Assembly (NCBI GenBank): GCA_002373755.1
Contig: DFJU01000006.1
Location: 1-6,079, forward strand
Reading direction: 5' to 3'
Length of the DNA stretch: 6,079 nucleotides
Source: Bacteroidales bacterium UBA3663
GTDB lineage: Bacteria; Bacteroidota; Bacteroidia; Bacteroidales; UBA3663
The translations under genes and the position numbers were made by a program. This document shows positions 1 to 5,179 of this stretch, one piece after another (position 1 is the first letter of the stretch; every line of letters begins with the position of its first letter). The notes under the pieces were generated by a model. That model saw nothing but the letters and a program-made list of their open reading frames with translations, did not search any database and was not told the DNA's origin.

Positions 1-31
1 GCATCGTTTTACCAAATGTATTCTTACTCAT
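1..31 (-). CDS. Possible start of a leftward gene, cut by the window edge
   Basis: On the minus strand an ATG at 31-29 opens a frame reading MSKNTFGKTM before the sequence runs out. The ten residues resemble the N-terminus of chorismate synthase (E. coli AroC begins MAGNTIGQLF), which would make it a shikimate-pathway enzyme, but ten residues cannot establish that. In favour of a gene are the AT-rich, non-coding DNA upstream and the same orientation as the rhomboid operon, from which it is separated by a terminator. Against it are the lack of a ribosome binding site and of a convincing TAnnTTTG promoter on that strand. The identity is a guess; the existence of a start here is only plausible. 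Confidence 0.3.
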   Translation of the reverse strand, partial: MSKNTFGKTM

Positions 32-219
32 GATTGTGTTTTATCGGATGCAAATATTTGTAAAAATGTTTAGCATAACAAACATTTATCTATAGAAATC
101 CACATTTGGTTGTCGAAATATGTATAATTATCTCAAAACGGTCTTAGAAAGTGCCGAAACCTTCCGTTTAACCGTTCTGCTTTTCTAATTTTAGGATGAA
201 GATAGACCGTTATAAACAA
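32..219. other. AT-rich non-coding spacer
   Basis: No reading frame with coding character crosses this stretch on either strand. It is much richer in A and T than the flanking genes. It contains small AT-rich symmetries: CAAATATTTG at 51-60, and AAATGTTT at 64-71 mirrored by AAACATTT at 80-87. These could be an 8-bp hairpin but are weak. No exact TAnnTTTG box was found on either strand. It probably serves as the upstream region of whatever lies to the left. Confidence 0.5.
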
Positions 220-255
220 TTTGGGCTATAGCTCATTTCCGAGTCATAGCCCAAA
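220..255 (-). terminator. Intrinsic-type terminator of the rhomboid operon
   Basis: The arm TTTGGGCTAT (220-229) pairs perfectly with ATAGCCCAAA (246-255). After one A/C mismatch the stem continues with GCTC (231-234) against GAGT (241-244, one G-T wobble), closing a 6-nt loop at 235-240. Read leftward, it begins 3 nt after the stop codon of the second rhomboid gene and is followed by a moderately T-rich stretch (AAATTGTTTATAA). This is not a perfect U-run, but position and stem strength make it the best terminator candidate in the window. A bidirectional role is possible because the flanks are AT-rich on both sides. Confidence 0.75.
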
Positions 256-258
256 ATT

Positions 259-1173
259 TCATTTCCTCCTCTGGCTCGCATCGAACAGCATCGCCTTTTC
301 TTCGGCCGATAGTGCATCATAGCCGCCCTTGCTGATTTTGTCGAGGATGGCGTCGATGCGCTGTTGCTGGACGTGTTGCCGATGGTTGTAGTCGTGGTCG
401 GCAGCGCGGTCGTTGGGCACGTGAGTCTTGCCGCCGCGTGTTGCCTTCATCTTCGGACGTGGTTTAAGGGCATCGGCCAATGCATCGCACATGCGGTTGA
501 ACCAGCGGGTGATGTCGATGCCATGCCGCTCTTCATACCCGTAGGCCACGCCGAACAGCATTCCGCCCAGATGGCAGACGATGCCGCCCACGTTCTGACC
601 ATTGGCCAGATTCATGATGTTTATGGCCAATGCCGCAAGTGCGAACCACTTCATCTTCAATGGCACGACGCGAATGAAGAAATTCAGATATATGGCCTCG
701 TCGGGATGGCGCATGGCGACGGCTGCAACGAGCGCAAAGATGGCACCTGAAGCACCGACGACGACCGTGTGCGACATCTGGTGCAGGGCTGGGAAGACGT
801 TATAGCAGCCCAGAAAGAACAGCCCCGCGAACAGACCTCCCATCAGATAGACGCCGAGCAGCTGACGGCCGGTGTGCGTGCGCAGAAAATATTGGCCAAA
901 CCACCAGAGCCACAACATGTTGAACAGCAGGTGGAACACGTTGTCGCCGAAGTTGGCGTGTACGAAAAAGTAGGTCAGCAGCGTCCACGGCGTGACGAGG
1001 AACGACTGCCAATCGGCATGAAGGGCAAGCCAGCTGTACCAGTCGAGGTCATCGGACGTGAAAAGCCAGCTCACGATGCGGCCGATCTGCAATGCGAGCC
1101 AAATCGTGACGTTGATGGCGATGAGTTTGCCTGGCAGGTTGAGTGCCTTGTATTTTGCGAGATATCCGTTCAT
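259..1173 (-). CDS. Rhomboid family intramembrane serine protease with C-terminal DUF6576-like tail
   Basis: A 304-residue polytopic inner-membrane protease that would cut transmembrane substrates within the bilayer; the substrate is unknown. Family hallmarks are visible: the HLLFN motif (His81, Asn85, oxyanion-hole side), the nucleophile in GASG (Ser142) and the partner base in CHLGG (His201). About six hydrophobic segments lie between residues 17 and 212. After the membrane core comes a basic, charged linker (about 213-270), then a short helical tail ending RIDAILDKISKGGYDALSAE plus about 14 residues, which resembles the DUF6576 domain appended to Bacteroidota rhomboids. The start at 1173 was chosen because its ATG overlaps the upstream gene's TGA (ATGA, 1170-1173). 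The frame stays open to 1326, but that extension is antisense-like, arginine-rich sequence inside the neighbouring gene. Translational coupling to that gene is likely. Both catalytic residues are present, so it should be active. Confidence 0.95.
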   Translation of the reverse strand: MNGYLAKYKALNLPGKLIAINVTIWLALQIGRIVSWLFTSDDLDWYSWLALHADWQSFLVTPWTLLTYFFVHANFGDNVFHLLFNMLWLWWFGQYFLRTHTGRQLLGVYLMGGLFAGLFFLGCYNVFPALHQMSHTVVVGASGAIFALVAAVAMRHPDEAIYLNFFIRVVPLKMKWFALAALAINIMNLANGQNVGGIVCHLGGMLFGVAYGYEERHGIDITRWFNRMCDALADALKPRPKMKATRGGKTHVPNDRAADHDYNHRQHVQQQRIDAILDKISKGGYDALSAEEKAMLFDASQRRK

Positions 1174-1898
1174 TCGTCGAAGTTGAAGTTGCGTTGATTT
1201 TTCCAGAGCTGGATTAGGATGAAGCCGAACAGCATTCCGCCCAAATGCGCGTAGTGGGCCACGCCGCTCTGCACGCCCCACACGCCGGCGAACAGTTCGA
1301 ACAGTCCATAGCCGATGACGAGCCATTTGGCCTTGAGCGGCATGGGCGGGAAGAGCAGGAAGATGCGCGCGTTGGGGAACATCATGCCGAAGGCCAGCAG
1401 GATGCCGAACACCGAGCCCGATGCTCCCACGGTGACGAGTTGGCCGACGTTGAAGTAGCCGCCGCCAGAGATGGCGATGCCCTTCTCGACCAGTTCCTGA
1501 TAGGTAAAGCCGCTGTCGGGGAAGTTGGTCAACACCTCAGCCGCCATCTGGCCCATGTCGTAGCGCCAGGCCAACTGCTGGATGATGCCGGCTCCGATGC
1601 CGGTGAAGAAATAATAGATCAGAAAGCGTCTTTCGCCCCACACCATTTCGAGCAGACGGCCGAACATGTAGAGCGAAAACATATTGTTGAAAAGGTGCGT
1701 GAAATTGCCGTGCATGAACATGTAGGTGACCAGCTGCCACCAGTGGAAATTGTCGGCCGCGTAGTAGTGCAACCCGAACGTGCCGCTCAGGCTGACGCCG
1801 CGCTTTTCGAGTATGGAGTCGGCCGCCAGAATCAGGCAGTTTATGATGATGATGTGCAGGGTGATATTGGTGACCGATCGGCCAGAAAAATTATTCAT
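1170..1898 (-). CDS. Rhomboid family intramembrane serine protease (first of tandem pair)
   Basis: A 242-residue membrane protease. Visible motifs are HGNFTHLFNN (residues 63-72, with His68 and Asn72 in the HxxxN position), GASGSVFG with nucleophile Ser160, and AHLGGMLFG with general base His218, so the Ser-His dyad is intact. Hydrophobic segments occur at roughly 11-28, 55-80, 92-110, 152-175, 192-207 and 213-231, consistent with the minimal six-helix core. Residues 110-150 form a long polar, glycine-rich loop before the helix that carries the nucleophile. The tail after the last helix is only about 11 residues, unlike its partner, which has a long cytosolic extension. It is the first gene of a two-gene leftward operon. 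The start at 1898 is the first ATG after a promoter-like site about 50 nt upstream; no clear Shine-Dalgarno sequence is seen. The substrate is unknown. Confidence 0.95.
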   Translation of the reverse strand: MNNFSGRSVTNITLHIIIINCLILAADSILEKRGVSLSGTFGLHYYAADNFHWWQLVTYMFMHGNFTHLFNNMFSLYMFGRLLEMVWGERRFLIYYFFTGIGAGIIQQLAWRYDMGQMAAEVLTNFPDSGFTYQELVEKGIAISGGGYFNVGQLVTVGASGSVFGILLAFGMMFPNARIFLLFPPMPLKAKWLVIGYGLFELFAGVWGVQSGVAHYAHLGGMLFGFILIQLWKNQRNFNFDE

Positions 1899-1950
1899 TT
1901 TAGGGGATAAAAATATAAGTTATCAACACGTATTTTCGCAAAAAGCGGTG

Positions 1951-1958
1951 CAAAAGTA
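1951..1958 (-). promoter_or_regulatory. Probable -7 box of the rhomboid operon promoter
   Basis: On the minus strand this reads TACTTTTG, an exact match to the Bacteroidota -7 consensus TAnnTTTG. It lies 52 nt upstream of the first rhomboid start codon, giving a leader of roughly 45 nt. The -33 element is poor: a T-rich run at 1971-1979 lies a little too close, and no TTTG is present at the expected distance. Two direct copies of CGTATTTTC (plus-strand reading, 1929-1937 and 1961-1969) bracket the box and could be a regulator site. Confidence 0.6.
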
Positions 1959-2020
1959 CGCGTATTTTCCGTAAAAAAAGCAGCCTGTGCCGTTTAAGTC
2001 ATACTTTTATGCGGCAAAAG

Positions 2021-2051
2021 TTGCATTTCGGGGCGTTTCTTTGTAAATTTG
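2021..2051 (+). promoter_or_regulatory. Probable promoter of the ftsX-queA gene cluster
   Basis: TAAATTTG at 2044-2051 matches the Bacteroidota -7 consensus TAnnTTTG exactly. TTG at 2021-2023 lies 20 nt upstream, where the TTTG-like -33 element is expected. Transcription would begin near 2057, leaving a leader of about 40 nt before the ftsX ATG. That leader is very T-rich (2065-2072 and 2079-2083), with no purine-rich ribosome binding site, as is usual in this phylum. Confidence 0.7.
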
Positions 2052-2095
2052 CGGCGTTTTCGCATTTTTTTTAACCCTTTTTTACATCCATTTCA

Positions 2096-2998
2096 ATGCC
2101 AAAACAGCCGTTCAAACCCAAGAAGAAAAAACTGTTCGGAGCGCGGTTCACATCGACGCTTTCGGTGGCACTCGTGCTCTTCGTTCTGGGCGTCGGTGCG
2201 TTGGGTGGATTGGCCGTTGCCGGGTTGGCCGATGTGATGCGCGAACAGTTCACCATCACGATTGTCGTCAACGGTGCGGCAGGCGACAAGTATGCCAAGC
2301 AGCTCGTTGCCAAGTTGGACAGCGCGGCCTTCACGTCGAAGGTATCGTACATCAGCGCCGACAGCGCCTTGCAGATTGTGACCCGCGAGTTGGGCGAGAG
2401 TCCCGAGGATTTTTTGGGCTACAATCCGTTGCAGCCCAGTGTAGAGCTTCAGTTGAAGTCGGCCTATGCCCGACGCGACAGCATCGCCCCGATCATCGAA
2501 TCGCTCCGGCAGCAGGCTGGACAGAAGATAGACAGCATCGACTACAACGAGGATTTGCTCGATGCCGTCAATGCGAATATCCACCGCACGGCCATCGTGC
2601 TTGCAATTCTGGCGGCTGTCCTGATTCTCATCAGCATGACGCTGGTGGCCAACACCGTCCGTCTGGCACTTCATGCTGACCGTTTCATCATCGGCACAAT
2701 GCGGCTGGTGGGTGCGACCGACTGGTTTATCCGTCGGCCGTTTGTCGTCGGCCAAGTCTGGCACGGGCTTCTGGCGGCTGCGGTCGCTATGCTGGCCATT
2801 GCGGTGCTGTTCTTTTTCGGCATGGATGCAACGGGCAGTGCCGCGCAGGCGTTCGTGCAGCTTGTGTTCAATCCGCTTCATGTGGCTTGCGTCGCTGTCG
2901 GCATGATTCTGGCCGGCATGATGATTCCGGCCCTGGCTGCTTGGCAGGCCTGCAACAAATATCTGCATTGCACGACCGACGAGCTATACTTGATGTGA
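2096..2998 (+). CDS. ftsX: FtsX-type cell division / peptidoglycan-control membrane protein
   Basis: Encodes 300 residues, normal for FtsX. In known systems FtsX pairs with the ATPase FtsE in an ABC-transporter-like complex that does not move a solute but relays a signal across the inner membrane to peptidoglycan hydrolases during division. The layout fits: a lysine-rich cytosolic N-terminus (1-18), TM1 (about 22-46), an extracytoplasmic domain (about 47-164) containing SADSALQIV and GYNPLQPSVELQLK typical of the family, TM2 (about 166-186), the diagnostic cytosolic loop with RLVGATDWFIRRPF (203-216), then TM3 (about 217-241) and TM4 (about 259-282). The tail TTDELYLM resembles other Bacteroidota FtsX proteins. 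No ftsE gene is visible in the window, so the ATPase partner must be encoded elsewhere. ATG 2096 is the first start after the promoter. It heads the cluster but is separated from the next gene by a 247-bp repeat-bearing spacer. Confidence 0.95.
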   Translation: MPKQPFKPKKKKLFGARFTSTLSVALVLFVLGVGALGGLAVAGLADVMREQFTITIVVNGAAGDKYAKQLVAKLDSAAFTSKVSYISADSALQIVTRELGESPEDFLGYNPLQPSVELQLKSAYARRDSIAPIIESLRQQAGQKIDSIDYNEDLLDAVNANIHRTAIVLAILAAVLILISMTLVANTVRLALHADRFIIGTMRLVGATDWFIRRPFVVGQVWHGLLAAAVAMLAIAVLFFFGMDATGSAAQAFVQLVFNPLHVACVAVGMILAGMMIPALAAWQACNKYLHCTTDELYLM

Positions 2999-3043
2999 CC
3001 CCATCCCGATTCACCCATCGGCTAAAGCCTCGTCTTCTCGATA

Positions 3044-3060
3044 GAGGGTTATCAATCCTC
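3044..3060 (+). other. Small hairpin downstream of ftsX
   Basis: GAGGGTT (3044-3050) can pair with AATCCTC (3054-3060), including one G-T wobble, around a 3-nt loop. A weaker 5-bp hairpin, CCGAT (3006-3010) with ATCGG (3017-3021), lies just after the stop codon. Neither is followed by a T-tract, so I do not call them terminators. They may stabilise the 3' end of ftsX mRNA or be part of the adjoining repeat region. Confidence 0.3.
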
Positions 3061-3069
3061 CTAATCACT

Positions 3070-3130
3070 GCGAGGACCCAGAGGGGAGGAGATTTTCCTC
3101 TGAGCGAGGAAATGTCGAGAGGAGAGTGTG
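3070..3130. repeat. Purine-rich intergenic repeat segment with internal hairpin
   Basis: This stretch is dominated by GAGG-type sequence. It has a direct 7-mer repeat, GCGAGGA at 3070-3076 and 3104-3110, and an inverted repeat CAGAGG (3079-3084) with CCTCTG (3097-3102). It also contains GAGGGGAGG at 3081-3089, whose reverse complement CCTCCCCTC occurs at 3202-3210. No coding signal is seen. It looks like the left part of a dispersed intergenic repeat shared with the palindrome further right; that reading is inference, because only one copy is visible here. Confidence 0.5.
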
Positions 3131-3201
3131 GTTATGCATTGGAGTCGTTTCGTAAACTGTAATTATCCAACTCAACAAATAATTCCCGTCCGCGATGAAT
3201 G

Positions 3202-3231
3202 CCTCCCCTCGGGGAGGTGTGGAGGGGGTCT
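3202..3231. repeat. GC-rich palindromic intergenic repeat
   Basis: CCTCCCC (3202-3208) and GGGGAGG (3211-3217) form a near-perfect palindrome of 16 bp. It is followed by a G-rich arm, TGTGGAGGGGGTCT (3218-3231). From memory, motifs of the form CTCCCCTCGGGGAGG followed by a GGAGGGG arm recur between genes in many Bacteroidales genomes, so this is probably one copy of a dispersed repeat. It lies 14 bp before the DUF3098 start and has no T-tract downstream (TTAATTATCA), so readthrough into the operon is likely. Nothing in the sequence indicates a transposase. Confidence 0.6.
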
Positions 3232-3245
3232 TAATTATCACAAAT

Positions 3246-3530
3246 ATGCGTCTTTGTTTAGGAAAACTGAACTTCATCATCATGGGCATCGCTGCCCTTT
3301 TGATTTTGCTGGGCTTCATCCTGATGGGTGGCGAGCCGAGCACACCGGAACATTTCAATCCCGATGTCTTCAGCGACACTCGCGTAGTGTATGGCCCGAA
3401 CATCTGTTTCATCGGCTATCTGCTGATGATTGTGGGTATCTGTGTGAAAAGTCCGCGCAAGAATGGTGCATTGGCTGATGCATCGGCCGAAAAAATGAAC
3501 GACGAAAACAACGATAACACTACTGAATAA
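3246..3530 (+). CDS. DUF3098 family small membrane protein
   Basis: A 94-residue protein of unknown function that matches DUF3098, a Bacteroidota family usually found between ftsX and uppP. It has two transmembrane segments (about 9-28 and 51-67) joined by a short loop containing [15 protein letters not shown] (38-52), the most characteristic part. A hydrophilic, acidic and asparagine-rich tail (about 70-94) ends [11 protein letters not shown] chose ATG 3246, giving [14 protein letters not shown], which aligns with the family's usual FGKxNF opening. An in-frame ATG at 3195 would add 17 residues encoded by the palindromic repeat and is unlikely. The gene stops 17 nt before uppP, so the two are probably co-transcribed. 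Its placement suggests an envelope-related role, but no function is known. Confidence 0.88.
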   Translation: MRLCLGKLNFIIMGIAALLILLGFILMGGEPSTPEHFNPDVFSDTRVVYGPNICFIGYLLMIVGICVKSPRKNGALADASAEKMNDENNDNTTE

Positions 3531-3547
3531 CTGATTCCAATAGAGTC

Positions 3548-4369
3548 ATGGATTACATTCACGCATTGATTCTGGGCCTTGTGCAAGGCTTGACAGAATA
3601 TCTGCCTGTGAGCAGCAGCGGCCATCTGGAACTCGGTCAGCGCATCTTGGGGGTTCATTCGCCCGACAGTTTGACGTTCGACATCACAGTCCATGTGGCC
3701 ACGGTTTTTTCGACGTTGGTCGTGTTGAACAAAGAGGTTTCCTGGATTTTCAAGGGTCTTTTCACACCGTTGAAGCCCACCGGAACACCTCCCGTAGAAG
3801 ACCCGCTGAGCCGTTTCAGCGATTCGCAGAAATATGCATTGAAGATTCTTGTGTCGATGATTCCGATTGGACTGGTCGGTATCTTGGCCAAAGATTGGGT
3901 CGAGGCTGCCTTCAACGGAATCCACGTAGTGCCGGTCTGCTTGATGGCAACGGCCGTGCTGCTCGCGGTGTCGTTCTACATCCGTCCGCGTGAGAAGGAG
4001 GACATCTCGCTCAAGGATGCTTTCATCATCGGCATAGCGCAGGCAGTGGCAGTGTTGCCTGGCTTGTCGCGTTCGGGTTCGACGATTGCCACCGGTTTGC
4101 TGCTTGGCGTAAAGAAGGAGCATCTGGCGCAGTTCTCGTTCCTAATGGTCATTCCACCAATCCTGGGCGAGGCGTTGCTTGAAGGAATCAAATTGGCCAA
4201 GAACCCAGAGGAATTCCAGTGGGACGTATTGGCCGTGGGCTTCATTGCAGCCTTTGTGAGTGGCTGCCTGGCCTGCAAGGTGATGATTGCCTTGGTCAAG
4301 AAGTGCCAGCTCATCTGGTTTGCCGTCTATTGCGCCATTGTTTCCATCCTCGCGTTCATCTTGATTTGA
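3548..4369 (+). CDS. uppP: Undecaprenyl-diphosphate phosphatase (BacA family)
   Basis: This 273-residue integral membrane enzyme removes a phosphate from undecaprenyl diphosphate, regenerating the C55 lipid carrier for peptidoglycan and other surface glycans; overproduction of the family gives bacitracin resistance. Signature elements are intact: [14 protein letters not shown] at 13-26 (Gln13 and Glu17 of the (E/Q)xxxE motif, Ser22-24, His26) and PGLSRSGST at 171-179 with the essential Arg175. Membrane and re-entrant segments occupy about 4-25, 44-61, 98-114, 124-145, 157-182, 195-212, 226-247 and 254-273, the known inverted-repeat topology. Length is standard for the family. The start ATG 3548 gives the conserved N-terminal [17 protein letters not shown]. 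It sits in the middle of the cluster, 7 nt before truB, so it is very probably translated from the same mRNA. Confidence 0.98.
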   Translation: MDYIHALILGLVQGLTEYLPVSSSGHLELGQRILGVHSPDSLTFDITVHVATVFSTLVVLNKEVSWIFKGLFTPLKPTGTPPVEDPLSRFSDSQKYALKILVSMIPIGLVGILAKDWVEAAFNGIHVVPVCLMATAVLLAVSFYIRPREKEDISLKDAFIIGIAQAVAVLPGLSRSGSTIATGLLLGVKKEHLAQFSFLMVIPPILGEALLEGIKLAKNPEEFQWDVLAVGFIAAFVSGCLACKVMIALVKKCQLIWFAVYCAIVSILAFILI

Positions 4370-4376
4370 TTTTGGG

Positions 4377-5135
4377 ATGGCGTACAATTTTGAAGAGGGT
4401 GTCGTGCTGGCCTTCGACAAGCCGTTGCACTGGACGTCGTTCAACTTGGTGAAAATCATCCGCAACAACCTGTCGCGCCGCATGGGCATCAAGCGGCTTA
4501 AGGTCGGCCATGCCGGAACGCTTGATCCGTTGGCTTCGGGTGTGATGATTATCTGCACCGGACGCGCCACCAAAAACATCGACCAGTTGCAGGCCGGCAC
4601 GAAAGAGTATATTGCTACGTTGCGGCTTGGGCGGACAACTCCGTCGTTCGATGCCGAACACTCTGTCGATTTCACCTATTCCGTGGCGCACATCACGCGG
4701 CAGTTGGTCGATGAGACATTGCCACGGTTCATCGGCTCGATATGGCAGGTGCCGCCCGTCTATAGCGCGTGCAAGGTTGAGGGCCGACGGGCATTCGACT
4801 ACGCGCGCAACGGCGAAGAAATCGAACTCAAGGCCAAGGAGCTTGTCATCGACGAGATCGAGGTGCTCGACTTCGTGAGTGCGGCCGATGCAGCTGTGCG
4901 GGGCTCCCGTCCGGAACTGACAATTCGCGTAGTGTGCTCGAAAGGGACCTACATCCGCGCTTTGGCACGCGACATCGGCGAGGCATTGGGCAGCGGTGCC
5001 TACCTGACAGCCTTGCGTCGCACGCGCGTCGGCCAATACAGCCTCGACGATTGCCACATTGCAGTTTCGGATGTCGAGCAGTGGGCGCAGGAGGTGGAAA
5101 TCGAGCGTAGTGCGACCCCTGACAATCAGGAGTGA
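4377..5135 (+). CDS. truB: tRNA pseudouridine-55 synthase
   Basis: Converts U55 in the T-loop of elongator tRNAs to pseudouridine. The catalytic motif [12 protein letters not shown] is at residues 44-55 with nucleophile Asp50. Other family blocks follow: [10 protein letters not shown] (76-85), the substrate-binding stretch [20 protein letters not shown] (124-143) and [15 protein letters not shown] (187-201). At 252 residues it has the catalytic domain but lacks the C-terminal PUA-like extension of the 314-aa E. coli enzyme, as is common in Bacteroidota. The last 20 or so residues are acidic and poorly conserved. ATG 4377 begins 7 nt after the uppP stop with no obvious Shine-Dalgarno, suggesting coupled translation. 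The following queA is another tRNA-modifying enzyme. Confidence 0.98.
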   Translation: MAYNFEEGVVLAFDKPLHWTSFNLVKIIRNNLSRRMGIKRLKVGHAGTLDPLASGVMIICTGRATKNIDQLQAGTKEYIATLRLGRTTPSFDAEHSVDFTYSVAHITRQLVDETLPRFIGSIWQVPPVYSACKVEGRRAFDYARNGEEIELKAKELVIDEIEVLDFVSAADAAVRGSRPELTIRVVCSKGTYIRALARDIGEALGSGAYLTALRRTRVGQYSLDDCHIAVSDVEQWAQEVEIERSATPDNQE

Positions 5136-5179
5136 AATCTGTAAAATCGTTAGTAATCAAATCAAACCAATATAAAAAA

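Noticed and set aside
11..110. Inverted 9-mer ACCAAATGT (11-19) and ACATTTGGT (102-110)
   Set aside because: The arms are 82 bp apart with no extension, one arm falls in the putative left-edge gene, and no mobile-element ends or repeats accompany it.
1174..1326. Upstream extension of the second rhomboid gene to an ATG at 1326
   Set aside because: The added 51 residues are arginine-rich out-of-frame reading of the first rhomboid gene. The ATG at 1173 has the classic ATGA overlap and gives the normal N-terminus.
1245..1910. Plus-strand open frame of 221 codons opposite the first rhomboid gene
   Set aside because: Antisense shadow: rich in His, Glu, Asp, Arg and Gln, with no recognisable motif, while the minus strand carries an intact rhomboid with catalytic residues.
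2050..2064. TGCG/CGCA hairpin before a T-run upstream of ftsX, terminator-like
   Set aside because: Only four base pairs, located in the short leader of ftsX downstream of its promoter; too weak to be a terminator or attenuator on this evidence.
2093..2968. Minus-strand open frame of 291 codons covering nearly all of ftsX
   Set aside because: It is a shadow of ftsX: the composition is His/Arg/Gln/Asp-rich as expected from the antisense of a hydrophobic gene, it has no family resemblance, and ftsX itself matches its family along its whole length.
3160..3239. TAATTATC at 3160-3167 and 3232-3239, possible target-site duplication
   Set aside because: An AT-rich 8-mer repeating once in a spacer of this size is not unlikely by chance, and the enclosed sequence has no matching terminal inverted repeats.
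3195..3245. Earlier in-frame ATG at 3195 for the DUF3098 gene
   Set aside because: The extra residues are translated from the GC-rich palindromic repeat and are foreign to the family; ATG 3246 fits the conserved opening.
2887..3478. Short plus-strand frames at 2887-3162 and 3128-3478 running through the spacer
   Set aside because: They start inside ftsX or the repeat and overlap real genes out of frame; the peptides are what repeat DNA yields, with no domain.
3416..4123. Minus-strand open frame of 235 codons across the DUF3098 end and uppP
   Set aside because: It overlaps two clear plus-strand genes and has antisense-type composition with no domain.
4356..5057. Minus-strand open frame of 233 codons opposite truB
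   Set aside because: It is the complement of an intact truB with all motifs; no independent coding evidence.
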